Part shown: positions 37,001 to 46,142 of the stretch, piece after piece
Layout: each line of letters opens with the position of its first letter
Numbering within the stretch: the stretch's first letter is position 1
Origin: Rhodanobacter sp. B05
Lineage (GTDB): Bacteria; Pseudomonadota; Gammaproteobacteria; Xanthomonadales; Rhodanobacteraceae
Direction of reading: 5' to 3'
DNA length: 64,000 nt
NCBI RefSeq assembly: GCF_002001085.1
Contig: NZ_MUNU01000015.1
Coordinates: forward strand, 1-64,000
The notes under the pieces: generated by a model
Databases searched by the model: none
What the model was told of the DNA's origin: nothing
Seen by the model: the letters and a program-made list of their open reading frames with translations, nothing else
Made by a program: the position numbers and the translations under genes

Positions 37001-39379
37001 ATGAAATTTTCCGAGAACTGGTTGCGCGAGCTGGTCGAGATCAAGGCCGACCGCACCCAACTGGCCCATGCGTTGACCATGGCCGGGCTGGAAGTGGAAG
37101 AACTCACCCCGCTGGGCGACCATCTGGCCGGCGTGGTGGTGGCCGAGATCGTCGCCGCCGAAAAGCATCCGGAAGCCGATCGGCTGCAGGTGTGCACGGT
37201 AGATGCGGGGCAGGGCACGCCGCAGCAGATCGTCTGCGGCGCACCGAATGCACGCGCCGGCATCAAGGTGCCGCTGGCGATGGTCGGCGCGAAGCTGCCC
37301 GGTGACATTTCCATCAAGGCGGCCAAGCTGCGCGGCGTGGAGTCGTCCGGCATGCTGTGTTCGGCGAAGGAACTGGGCATCGATGCCGATGCTTCCGGTT
37401 TGCTGGAGTTGCCGCTGGATGCGCCGGTCGGCCGGTTGCTGGCGAATTACCTGGGCTTGCCCGACGCCAGCTTCGAGCTGAAACTCACCCCGAACCGCCC
37501 CGACTGCCTCGGCCTGGTCGGTCTGGCCCATGACGTCGCGGCCTTGTTCGGCAGCGCGGTGAAAGTGCCGGTACAGGCGTCCGCGCCGGTCACCGGTGCA
37601 GCGCGCCGTGGCATCCGCCTGGAAGCGGGCAAGGATGCGCCGCGCTATCTCGGCCGCATCATCGAAGGCATCGACTCCGCTGCACGCAGCCCGCTGTGGC
37701 TAGCCGAGCGGCTGCGCCGCGCTGGCCTGCGTCCGATCAGTGCGGTGGTCGATGTCACCAATTACGTGATGCTGGAGCTGGGCCAGCCGCTGCACGCGTT
37801 CGACAACGACACGCTGGAAGGCGACATCGTGGTGCGCCACGCGGGTGCCGGCGAAACGCTGAAACTGCTGGACGGCAGCGAGGCGAAGCTGGACGAAGGC
37901 TTCGTGCTGATTGCCGACGAAAAGAAGGCCCTCGCGGTGGCTGGCGTGATGGGTGGCTTCGACTCGCGCGTCACCGACGCCACGCGCAACATCTTCCTGG
38001 AGTCCGCGCACTTCGCGCCGGCGGCGATCATGGGGCGTGCGCGCAAGCTCGGCCTGCATACCGACGCCTCGCATCGCTTCGAGCGCGGCGTCGATCCGGA
38101 GCTGCCGCGGCGTGCGCTGGAGCGCGCCTCCGAACTGCTGCTGGTGATTGCCGGTGGCAAGGCGGGGCCGGTGCTGGCGGCGGAGAACCTGGCCGACCTG
38201 CCGCTGCCGACGGCGGTGGCGCTGCGTCGCGCACGCCTGCAGCGCGTGCTGGGCGTCGAGGTGGCCGATGCCGAAGTCGCCCGCATCTTCACCGCGCTGG
38301 GCATGCAGGTGGTGGCGACGGCCGAGGGCTGGCAGGTGATCGCGCCGAGCAGCCGCTTCGATATCGAGCGCGAGGAGGATCTGATCGAGGAAGTCGCGCG
38401 GATCTTCGGCTACGACAAGATTCCCACCGCCACGCCGGCCGGCGCCCTGACCCTGGCGATCGAACCGGAGGCGCGCATCGGTGAACTGGCGTTGCGCGAA
38501 CAGCTGGCGGCGCGCGGTTATTACGAGGCGGTGAACCTGTCGTTTGTCCCCGCCGACCTTTTGGCGCGCTGGGGGTTCAGTGAACACCTGGTGCCGCTGG
38601 CCAATCCGCTGTCGGCGGATCTGGCGGTGATGCGTCCCTCGTTGCTGCCGGGCCTGATCGAGGCGCTGCGACACAATCGCGCCCGCCAGCAGGAGCGCGT
38701 GCGTCTGTTCGAGCTTGCACGGGTGTTCGCGGCCGGCGACCCTCCCGTGGAAACACCCAGTCTCGCCATCGTGGCGTGCGGGAACGCCCGGGCCGAACAA
38801 TGGGGGGAGCCGGCACGAACGCTGGACTTCCACGACCTCAAGGGCGATCTCGACGCCCTGATCGGTTGGGGCGGCGAGCCGCAGCGCTGGACGGTGCACG
38901 CCGACGGCTTGCCGGCGTGGCTGCATCCGGGCCGCGGCGCACGCGTGGCGCGGGATGGCGAAACCGTCGGCTATCTCGGGGCCTTGCACCCGCATCTGGC
39001 CAGGGCGCTGGACCTGGGCACCGACGTTCATGTGCTGGAAATGGCGCTGGAACCCCTGTTGGCCCGCCGCCTGCCGCAGGCCGCGGGCATACCCCGTTTC
39101 CCCGCCGTGCGCCGGGATATCGCCATGGATCTGCCGGAAACCGTCAGCTGGTCACAGATCGACCGGACCGTTCGCGCCACGCTCGGCGAGCGGCTGCGGG
39201 AGCTGCGGCTGTTTGACCGTTACAGCGGCAAAGGCGTCGAAGCGGGCCGAAAAAGTCTCGCTATGGGCTTGATTTTACAGGACGCTTCACGCACCCTTAC
39301 GGACGACGACGCGGATCGCTGGGTGCGCGAAGCGGTGAACGCGTTGGAGCAGACATGCCAGGGGAAACTGCGAGGATGA
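37001..39379 (+). CDS. pheT: phenylalanyl-tRNA synthetase beta subunit
   Basis: This 792-residue subunit has, in order, an N-terminal tRNA-binding EMAP-like domain (about 40-150, [18 protein letters not shown]), B3/B4 editing domain (200-400, [20 protein letters not shown]), B5 domain (about 400-475), a catalytic-like core, and the C-terminal FDX-ACB domain (about 700-792, [17 protein letters not shown]). Length agrees with E. coli PheT (795). It stands 96 bases after pheS and its stop is one base before the ihfA start. Confidence 0.97.
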   Translation: MKFSENWLRELVEIKADRTQLAHALTMAGLEVEELTPLGDHLAGVVVAEIVAAEKHPEADRLQVCTVDAGQGTPQQIVCGAPNARAGIKVPLAMVGAKLPGDISIKAAKLRGVESSGMLCSAKELGIDADASGLLELPLDAPVGRLLANYLGLPDASFELKLTPNRPDCLGLVGLAHDVAALFGSAVKVPVQASAPVTGAARRGIRLEAGKDAPRYLGRIIEGIDSAARSPLWLAERLRRAGLRPISAVVDVTNYVMLELGQPLHAFDNDTLEGDIVVRHAGAGETLKLLDGSEAKLDEGFVLIADEKKALAVAGVMGGFDSRVTDATRNIFLESAHFAPAAIMGRARKLGLHTDASHRFERGVDPELPRRALERASELLLVIAGGKAGPVLAAENLADLPLPTAVALRRARLQRVLGVEVADAEVARIFTALGMQVVATAEGWQVIAPSSRFDIEREEDLIEEVARIFGYDKIPTATPAGALTLAIEPEARIGELALREQLAARGYYEAVNLSFVPADLLARWGFSEHLVPLANPLSADLAVMRPSLLPGLIEALRHNRARQQERVRLFELARVFAAGDPPVETPSLAIVACGNARAEQWGEPARTLDFHDLKGDLDALIGWGGEPQRWTVHADGLPAWLHPGRGARVARDGETVGYLGALHPHLARALDLGTDVHVLEMALEPLLARRLPQAAGIPRFPAVRRDIAMDLPETVSWSQIDRTVRATLGERLRELRLFDRYSGKGVEAGRKSLAMGLILQDASRTLTDDDADRWVREAVNALEQTCQGKLRG

Positions 39380-39380
39380 G

Positions 39381-39680
39381 ATGGCGCTGACCAAGGCGGA
39401 AATGGCCGAGCGGCTTTTCCTCGACGTAGGTCTCAACAAGCGTGAGGCCAAGGAATTCGTGGATGCCTATTTCGAGGTGGTTCGCGGCGCATTGGAGAAC
39501 GGCGAGCAGGTGAAGTTGTCCGGTTTCGGCAATTTCGATCTGCGCCTGAAGAACCAGCGACCGGGACGCAACCCCAAGACCGGCGAGGAGATCCCGATCT
39601 CCGCGCGGCGGGTGGTGACGTTCCGGCCGGGACAGAAACTCAAGGTGAGAGTCGAAGGCTATGCTGGATCAAGGGAATAA
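39381..39680 (+). CDS. ihfA: integration host factor alpha subunit
   Basis: This 99-residue DNA-bending protein pairs with IhfB; IHF supports sigma-54 promoters such as the one ahead of glnK. The HU/IHF fold shows [20 protein letters not shown], the loop [20 protein letters not shown] with the intercalating Pro, and [13 protein letters not shown]. Placement after pheT is conserved. The next gene overlaps its last 20 bases. Confidence 0.97.
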   Translation: MALTKAEMAERLFLDVGLNKREAKEFVDAYFEVVRGALENGEQVKLSGFGNFDLRLKNQRPGRNPKTGEEIPISARRVVTFRPGQKLKVRVEGYAGSRE

Positions 39681-40017
39681 CACCGAGCTGCCGGCCATTC
39701 CGGCCAAGCGCTACTTCACCATCGGTGAAGTGGGCGAATTGTGCGGTGTGAAGCCCCACGTGCTGCGCTACTGGGAACAGGAGTTCCCGGCGCTCAATCC
39801 GGTCAAGCGCCGCGGCAACCGTCGCTATTACCAGCGACATGACGTGTTGATGATCCGGCAGATCCGCTCGCTGCTGTACGACGAGGGTTTCACCATCACC
39901 GGCGCGCGCGCGCGGCTGGAAGGCCCGCAGGCGCGGCTGGAATCCAGCATGTCGCACCAGATCGTGCGCCAGGTGCGGATGGAACTGGAAGAAGTGCTCA
40001 CGTTGCTGCGTCGCTGA
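39661..40017 (+). CDS. MerR-family transcription regulator
   Basis: This 118-residue protein has a MerR-type winged helix at about 17-85 ([20 protein letters not shown], then [20 protein letters not shown]) and a short coiled dimer helix. It lacks the C-terminal metal-binding Cys or effector domain, so the signal is unknown. It starts within ihfA (20-base overlap) and its place after pheT-ihfA is typical of proteobacteria, where it is kept in the same operon. tRNA-Pro follows 52 bases later. Confidence 0.88.
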   Translation: MLDQGNNTELPAIPAKRYFTIGEVGELCGVKPHVLRYWEQEFPALNPVKRRGNRRYYQRHDVLMIRQIRSLLYDEGFTITGARARLEGPQARLESSMSHQIVRQVRMELEEVLTLLRR

Positions 40018-40069
40018 AGGCTTCCGGACGACGCGCCCGAGCTGTTAGACTTGTGCGCTTGCCGTATGT

Positions 40070-40146
40070 CGGGGCGTAGCGCAGCCTGGTAGCGCATCTG
40101 CCTGGGGGGCAGAGGGTCGTCGGTTCGAATCCGGCCGCCCCGACCA
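40070..40146 (+). tRNA. tRNA-Pro (anticodon GGG)
   Basis: This 77-base cloverleaf has acceptor stem CGGGGCG/CGCCCCG, discriminator A, an encoded CCA (40144-40146), D-arm AGCGCAGCCTGGTAGCGCA, anticodon loop CTGGGGG with anticodon GGG, and T-arm GTCGGTTCGAATCCGGC. It decodes CCC and CCU. The 3' end is a common integration site, but no duplicated CCA-end sequence or integrase is seen nearby. Confidence 0.96.
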
Positions 40147-40164
40147 ATTCGCAAGATTCCGCTG

Positions 40165-40194
40165 ACGGCGCCCGATGGGCGCCGTTGTCATTTT
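40165..40194 (+). terminator. intrinsic terminator after tRNA-Pro
   Basis: ACGGCGCCC-GAT-GGGCGCCGT (9-bp stem, 40165-40185) is followed by TGTCATTTT, 19 bases after the tRNA 3' end. It closes the pheST-ihfA-merR-tRNA unit. Confidence 0.75.
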
Positions 40195-40261
40195 GCGGCA
40201 CGCGACACCGGCGTTGACCGCGCGCTAGGCTCCATCCAGTTGAATTTCCTGGAGGCCTTTC

Positions 40262-40981
40262 ATGCCGCTGAACAGCTGTCACCCCGATGCTCCTCACATC
40301 AAGTTGAAGGCGCCCGACTGGTATGTGTCGGCGTTGATGCTGGATCGTGCGCTCGATGCGATATTGCGCCGCCTGAAGAAGCTGGATCGCGAGCATGACA
40401 TTCCCTATCTCGCCGGCTACAGCCAGGATGGCAAGACCATCTACATCGATCGACACCTGCCGAAGAGCTTCACTTTCCGGGGGCGCACGATCGAGGTGGA
40501 CCGTTTCCTGATCCTGCACGAGGAAGTGGAGAAGACGCTGATCGACCAGCTCGGCCTGCACTATCTGCATGCGCACCAGATCGCCACCCGCGCTGAGGAG
40601 GCGGCAGTGAACGCCGAGCGCATCACCTGGAAGGCGTACGACCGCTTCATGCAGAAATACGTCAAGTCGATCGGCGATGAGCGCCTGACCAAGGTACCTG
40701 CCGACCTCGATCTCAAGCCGTATCGCGATTATCACGATTACGACCTGATGCAGCGGATGGTGCAGCACATCGACGAGGCGCCGGGCACCAGCGCGAAACT
40801 GCGCGAAGAGCTGAAGTCCTATGCCGCCGCATTTCGCGCACAGCATCGTGACGCGCAACGCGCCTCGGCCAAGCCGGCACGCCAGGGGAAAAAGGTCGCC
40901 CCCGGCGTGGTCGACAACCCTGGCAGGACAGGGAAGACGGGCGCAGTCAGGCCCCCGCGCAAGCGCCGCCAGTCGGCCTGA
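40262..40981 (+). CDS. unrecognised 239-residue protein next to tRNA-Pro
   Basis: I do not recognise this protein. It has no signal peptide or membrane segment. Residues 15-90 look globular (DWYVSALMLDRALDAILRRL, YIDRHLPKSFTFRGRTIEVD). A His/Glu-rich helix follows (FLILHEEVEKTLIDQLGLHY, LHAHQIATRAEEAAV), which could bind metal, though no catalytic motif is complete. The last 45 residues are basic, Lys/Arg/Pro/Ala rich and probably disordered. Codon use is like its neighbours. Similar proteins may occur in alphaproteobacteria and phages (recall only). It stands alone after the tRNA terminator and converges with serA. Confidence 0.75.
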   Translation: MPLNSCHPDAPHIKLKAPDWYVSALMLDRALDAILRRLKKLDREHDIPYLAGYSQDGKTIYIDRHLPKSFTFRGRTIEVDRFLILHEEVEKTLIDQLGLHYLHAHQIATRAEEAAVNAERITWKAYDRFMQKYVKSIGDERLTKVPADLDLKPYRDYHDYDLMQRMVQHIDEAPGTSAKLREELKSYAAAFRAQHRDAQRASAKPARQGKKVAPGVVDNPGRTGKTGAVRPPRKRRQSA

Positions 40982-41000
40982 TGATCGAAACATCGTGCCA

Positions 41001-41020
41001 CCCGTGCCATGCGGCACGGG
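41001..41020. terminator. hairpin between convergent genes
   Basis: CCCGTGCC-ATGC-GGCACGGG is an 8-bp perfect stem between the unrecognised gene and the end of serA. It lacks a T run on either side, so it may not be a true terminator, but it is the only structure in the 54-base convergent gap. Confidence 0.35.
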
Positions 41021-41035
41021 CGGTCGGCGTGCGGG

Positions 41036-42268
41036 TCAGTACAGCACGCGGCTGCGCAGGGTTCCCGGGATTTCCGCCAGCTTGCTTCTGAGTGCGTTGG
41101 CCTGGTGGATGTCGGCACTCACGTCGATCACCACATAACCCACTTCGCTGTCGGTCTGCAGGAACTGCGCATCGATGTTGATGTTGCCGGCCGAGAACAG
41201 TTCGTTGATGCGCGACAGCGTGCCCGGCACGTTGCGGTGGATGTGCAGCAGGCGACGGCTGTGCGGATGTTCGGGCAGGGTGACCTCGGGGAAGTTCACC
41301 GCCGACAGGGTCGAGCCGTTGTCGCTGTAGCGCACCAGCTTGCTGGCCACCTCGATGCCGATGTTGTCCTGTGCCTCCAGCGTGCTGCCGCCGATGTGGG
41401 GGGTCAGGATCACGTTGTCCATGCCGACCAGGGGCGAAACGAACGCGTCGTCGTTGCCCTTTGGCTCGGCCGGGAACACGTCCACTGCCGCGCCGGCGAG
41501 ATGGCGCTCGCGCAGCGCCACGGCCAGCGCGTCGATGTCCACCACGCTGCCGCGCGAGGCGTTGATCAGCATCGCGCCGTCCCGCATCTTCGCCAACTGT
41601 CCGGCCTTGATCATCATCTGCGTGGCCGGGGTTTCCGGCACATGCAGGGTAACCACGTCCGCGCGCTCCAGCAGTTCGTCCAGGCTGGACACGGCTCGGG
41701 CATTGCCCAGCGCCAGCTTGGTCTCGATGTCGTGGAAGATCACCCGCATGCCGAGGCTCTCGGCCAGCACGCCGACCTGGGTGCCGATGTGGCCGTAGCC
41801 GACGATGCCGAGCACCTTGTCGCGCGTCTCGTAACTGCCGCTGGCCGACTTGGCCCAGCCGCCGCGATGGCATTGCGCGTTCTTCTGCGGAATGCCGCGC
41901 AACAGCATGATCGCCTCGGCGATCACCAGTTCGGCCACGCTGCGGGTATTCGAATAGGGTGCGTTGAACACCGGCACACCAAGCTGGCGGGCCGCCCCCA
42001 GGTTCACCTGGTTGGTGCCGATGCAGAAGCAGCCCACGGCGATCAGGCGCTTGGCCTGGGCCAGCACGTCGTCGGTCAGCTGGGTGCGCGAACGCAGGCC
42101 GACGATATGCGCCTCGGCGATGCGCGCCTTCAGTTCGTCCTCCGGCAGGGATTTCGCATGCAGCTCGACCTGGCTGTAACCGGCGCGATGGAAAACCTCG
42201 ACTGCACTGGCGCTGATCCCCTCCAGCAGCAAAACCCTGATGTCCTGACGGGGAAAGGAAGTCTGCAT
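41036..42268 (-). CDS. serA: D-3-phosphoglycerate dehydrogenase
   Basis: This 410-residue enzyme oxidises 3-phosphoglycerate to 3-phosphohydroxypyruvate, the first serine step, and reduces 2-oxoglutarate to D-2-hydroxyglutarate as a side reaction. The NAD-binding VLGIVGYGHIGTQVG is near 155, the catalytic ILTPHIGGSTLEAQ His near 290, and a serine-binding ACT domain at about 340-410 ends RSRVLY. Length equals the E. coli enzyme. It is divergent from the D-2-hydroxyglutarate dehydrogenase at 42391-43782, 122 bases away. Confidence 0.96.
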   Translation of the reverse strand: MQTSFPRQDIRVLLLEGISASAVEVFHRAGYSQVELHAKSLPEDELKARIAEAHIVGLRSRTQLTDDVLAQAKRLIAVGCFCIGTNQVNLGAARQLGVPVFNAPYSNTRSVAELVIAEAIMLLRGIPQKNAQCHRGGWAKSASGSYETRDKVLGIVGYGHIGTQVGVLAESLGMRVIFHDIETKLALGNARAVSSLDELLERADVVTLHVPETPATQMMIKAGQLAKMRDGAMLINASRGSVVDIDALAVALRERHLAGAAVDVFPAEPKGNDDAFVSPLVGMDNVILTPHIGGSTLEAQDNIGIEVASKLVRYSDNGSTLSAVNFPEVTLPEHPHSRRLLHIHRNVPGTLSRINELFSAGNINIDAQFLQTDSEVGYVVIDVSADIHQANALRSKLAEIPGTLRSRVLY

Positions 42269-42390
42269 CGCGTTGGCCCTGGCGTGGAGGAGCCCCTACT
42301 ATGCCAGAGCCGGAGGCAAATTGCGGCACTGCAGCACTGGACTCGGCGTGATGTGACTGGCAGGCTGTGCGGACGACTCCGGAGCCCCGC

Positions 42391-43782
42391 ATGCCCGACC
42401 CCCGCCTTGCCGAATTGTGTCGCCGCCTGCCCGAACTGCGTTTGCTGACCGAACCCGGTGATCTCGAGCACTACGGCCGCGACTGGACGCGCCGCTGGAC
42501 GCCCGCGCCGCTGGCGATCGCCTTGCCGGCCAGCGTGGACGAGGTGCAGGCGATCGTGCGCTGGGCGAACGAGCAGCAGGTGGCGGTCGTGCCATCCGGT
42601 GGGCGCACCGGCCTGTCCGGCGGTGCAGTGGCGGCGAACGGCGAGCTGGTGCTGAGCATGGAGCGGATGAACCGGGTGCTGGCGTTCAATGCGGTGGATC
42701 GCACGCTTACCGTGCAGCCGGGGATGATCCTGCAGCAGGTGCACGAGGCGGCGCGCGAGCATGGCCTGCTCTACCCGGTCGATTTCGCCGCGCGAGGTTC
42801 GTGCTCGATCGGCGGCAATATCGCCACCAACGCCGGCGGTATCCGGGTGATCCGTTACGGCAACACGCGCGAGTGGATCGCGGGCCTGAAAGTGATTGCC
42901 GGCGACGGCGAGTTGCTGGACCTCAACCGCGGCCTGATCAAGAACTCCAGCGGCTACGACTTCCGCCAGCTCATGATCGGGTCCGAAGGCACGTTGGGCA
43001 TCGTGGTCGAAGCCACGTTGAAGTTGACCGACCCGCCGCCGCCGTCCCAGGTGATGCTGCTGGCGCTGCCGGACATGGATGCGTTGATGGAGGTGTTCGC
43101 GCTGTTCCGCGAGCGGCTGGCCCTGCAGGCGTTCGAGTTCTTCACCGACCGCGCGCTGCAGCATGTGCTGGCGCATGGCGCACAGCATGCCATCGAGGGC
43201 GATCATCCCTACTACGTGGTTACCGAGTTCGATGCGGCAAGCGAGCAGCAGCAGGAAACCGCATTGGCCGCGTTCGGGCATGCGCTGGAACAGGGCTGGG
43301 TCAGCGATGGCGTGATCGCGCAGAGCGAGGCGCAGGCGGCGGCGCTGTGGCGGTTGCGCGAAGGGATCACCGAGAGCCTGGCGCCGCGGCGGCCATACAA
43401 GAACGACGTGTCGGTGCGGATCAGCGCGGTGCCGGCCTTCCTGTGCGAGATGCAGGCCTTGCTGGCGCACGAATACCCCGGCATCGAGGTGGTCTGGTTC
43501 GGGCACATCGGCGACGGCAACCTGCATATCAACGTGCTGCGGCCGGACGACCTTGCCGAGGATGCCTTCATCGCCCAATGCGAGCAGGTGACCAAACTGC
43601 TGGCGGTAACCCTGCATTGCCACGGTGGCAGCATTTCGGCCGAGCACGGCATCGGTCTGGTCAAGCGGGCCTACCTTGCAAGCACGCGCAGCGCCGCGGA
43701 GATCGCACTGATGCGAGGTGTGCGCAAGGTGTTCGATCCGCATGGCATTCTCAACCCGGGCAAGCTTTTCGCAGCCGACTGA
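42391..43782 (+). CDS. FAD-linked D-2-hydroxyglutarate dehydrogenase
   Basis: This 463-residue flavoprotein of the FAD-binding oxidase/transferase type 4 family has the FAD site VVPSGGRTGLSGGAV (about 70) and RGSCSIGGNIATNAGG (near 140), then ERLALQAFEFFTDRAL and the C-terminal GHIGDGNLHINVL plus GSISAEHGIGLVKR, which bind substrate and a metal. The family includes D-lactate, glycolate and D-2-hydroxyglutarate dehydrogenases. Position divergent from serA points to D-2-hydroxyglutarate, whose removal pulls the SerA reaction in pseudomonads. GGAG is six bases before the ATG at 42391; a GTG at 42367 is less likely. Confidence 0.88.
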   Translation: MPDPRLAELCRRLPELRLLTEPGDLEHYGRDWTRRWTPAPLAIALPASVDEVQAIVRWANEQQVAVVPSGGRTGLSGGAVAANGELVLSMERMNRVLAFNAVDRTLTVQPGMILQQVHEAAREHGLLYPVDFAARGSCSIGGNIATNAGGIRVIRYGNTREWIAGLKVIAGDGELLDLNRGLIKNSSGYDFRQLMIGSEGTLGIVVEATLKLTDPPPPSQVMLLALPDMDALMEVFALFRERLALQAFEFFTDRALQHVLAHGAQHAIEGDHPYYVVTEFDAASEQQQETALAAFGHALEQGWVSDGVIAQSEAQAAALWRLREGITESLAPRRPYKNDVSVRISAVPAFLCEMQALLAHEYPGIEVVWFGHIGDGNLHINVLRPDDLAEDAFIAQCEQVTKLLAVTLHCHGGSISAEHGIGLVKRAYLASTRSAAEIALMRGVRKVFDPHGILNPGKLFAAD

Positions 43783-43807
43783 CGGCCGGAAAGCCCGCCC
43801 GTGCTAG

Positions 43808-44803
<996 letters not shown>

Positions 44804-44818
44804 GCCCCCGCTGTGAAA

Positions 44819-44832
44819 GAGCGGGCTCCTAC
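44819..44832. repeat. partial REP unit
   Basis: GAGCGGGCTCCTACC matches one arm of the REP unit, starting 16 bases after the pip stop. The other arm is missing, so this is a decayed or clipped copy between convergent pip and upp. Confidence 0.5.
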
Positions 44833-44841
44833 CGCTGCTTT

Positions 44842-45486
44842 TCAGTCATGCGTCGGTAATTGCTTGGTCCCGAAGATCTTGTCGCCGGCGTCGCCGAGGC
44901 CGGGCAGGATGTAGCCGTGCTCGTTGAGCCGCTGGTCGATCGATGCCGTGTAGATCTCGATATCGGGATGCGCTGCCGTGATGCGTTCCAGTCCTTCCGG
45001 TGCGGCGACCAGGAAAAGCCCCTTGATGCGCTTGCAGCCTGCCGCCTTGAGCATGTCGACAGTCGCGACCAGGGTGCCGGCGGTGGCGAGCATGGGGTCG
45101 ACGATCAGCGCTATCCGTTCGTCCATGCGGCCGCTGAGCTTTTCGTAATAGGCAATCGGTTTCAGCGTCTTCTCGTCGCGCTGCAGGCCGACCACGCTGA
45201 CCTTGGCCGACGGAATCATGTCGAGTACGCCAGGCAGCATGCCCAGGCCGGCGCGAATGATCGGCACGATGGTGATCTTCCTGCCCTTGATCCGGTGCAC
45301 GCGCAAGGGGCCGGCCCAACCCTCGATCTCCTCCTCGACGGTTTCCAGGTCCTTGGTGGCTTCGTAGGTGAGCAACGCGGCGACCTCGGAGGCCAGCTCG
45401 CGGAACTCCTTGGTGCTGATCCCGGCGCGACGCATCAGGCCGAGCTTGTGCTGGATCAGCGGATGGCGGACTTCGACGATCTTCAT
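44842..45486 (-). CDS. upp: uracil phosphoribosyltransferase
   Basis: This 214-residue enzyme makes UMP from uracil and PRPP in pyrimidine salvage. Features: [20 protein letters not shown] at the start, a flexible loop, the PRPP-binding motif [20 protein letters not shown], and the uracil-binding end [20 protein letters not shown] followed by DAGDKIFGT. Length agrees with the family (about 208). It is alone, convergent with pip. Confidence 0.96.
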   Translation of the reverse strand: MKIVEVRHPLIQHKLGLMRRAGISTKEFRELASEVAALLTYEATKDLETVEEEIEGWAGPLRVHRIKGRKITIVPIIRAGLGMLPGVLDMIPSAKVSVVGLQRDEKTLKPIAYYEKLSGRMDERIALIVDPMLATAGTLVATVDMLKAAGCKRIKGLFLVAAPEGLERITAAHPDIEIYTASIDQRLNEHGYILPGLGDAGDKIFGTKQLPTHD

Positions 45487-45605
45487 CGGTGACTGTCTTC
45501 AATGACGGCGCGTGGCGCGACAGTCGGGAAGCTTAGCGAAGCGGCCCTGCCCACGCACGCCGCCGGATGGGGTGGGTGGGCAGTAGCCGGTGGAGCGGTC
45601 TTGAA

Positions 45606-45974
45606 TCAGTGCGCGGCGGCGGCTTCGCCCGCCCCGCCCTTCAGGCAAGAGCTCATGAAGGTCTTGCGGTCGGCGCCCTTGAGTGCCTTGGTCTTGGCAT
45701 CGGCGTTGCAGCTCTTCATTTTTTCCTGCTGGGTTTCCTTGGCCGAAGGTGCGGCTGCCGCGGCGCTTTCACCCTTCAGGCACGAACTCATGAACGTCTT
45801 GCGTTCGGCACCCTTCTTGCCGGTCGCCTGCTTGTTGCAGTCGATCATCCGCTGCTGTTGGGCGGTATGCGGCTTGGTCGCCGCGGCGGTAGTCGCCGCC
45901 GGCGTGGCAGCGAAAGCGGCACCGGCGAAAGCGAAGGCGGCGCTGACAGCAAGCAGACGTAGTGACATCGACAT
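45606..45974 (-). CDS. PsiF-repeat exported protein
   Basis: This 122-residue protein has a signal peptide (MSMSLRLLAVSAAFAFAGAAFA, about 22 residues) and two copies of the PsiF repeat, each with MKSCN- or MIDCN-like Cys, then RKTFMSSCLKG (the second copy ends 10 residues before the C-terminus). PsiF proteins are small secreted proteins first seen under phosphate starvation in E. coli; their role is unknown. The paired Cys in each repeat suggest disulfides in the periplasm. No Pho box was searched successfully. It is alone, upstream of the aminotransferase terminator. Confidence 0.85.
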   Translation of the reverse strand: MSMSLRLLAVSAAFAFAGAAFAATPAATTAAATKPHTAQQQRMIDCNKQATGKKGAERKTFMSSCLKGESAAAAAPSAKETQQEKMKSCNADAKTKALKGADRKTFMSSCLKGGAGEAAAAH

Positions 45975-46080
45975 CGTGGAGTCCTCCCTAGTGACCGGCG
46001 GCTGCCGGCCGGATCAGTCTATGCCCATCGCGGTCGTCCCGGGAGTAGGGGAAGCCCGACATGCACGAAGTATTCAGCCG

Positions 46081-46123
46081 CAAACAAAGAGGCCACGCCA
46101 GTCGGGCTGGCGTGGCCTCTTTG
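46081..46123 (-). terminator. strong intrinsic terminator after aminotransferase
   Basis: A perfect 17-bp stem CAAAGAGGCCACGCCAG / CTGGCGTGGCCTCTTTG with a TCGGG loop; on the minus strand it is followed by TTTG. It begins 20 bases after the aminotransferase stop. The symmetric arms with T and A runs could also stop plus-strand transcription. Confidence 0.88.
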
Positions 46124-46142
46124 GTGAGCCTGTGCGGTGAAT

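Noticed and set aside
40070..40261. Integrated element at tRNA-Pro
   Set aside because: There is no integrase, no duplicated tRNA 3' end and no change of base composition; only one unfamiliar gene follows.
45487..45605. Small RNA or gene between upp and the PsiF gene
   Set aside because: The 119 bases have no convincing frame, promoter or terminator.
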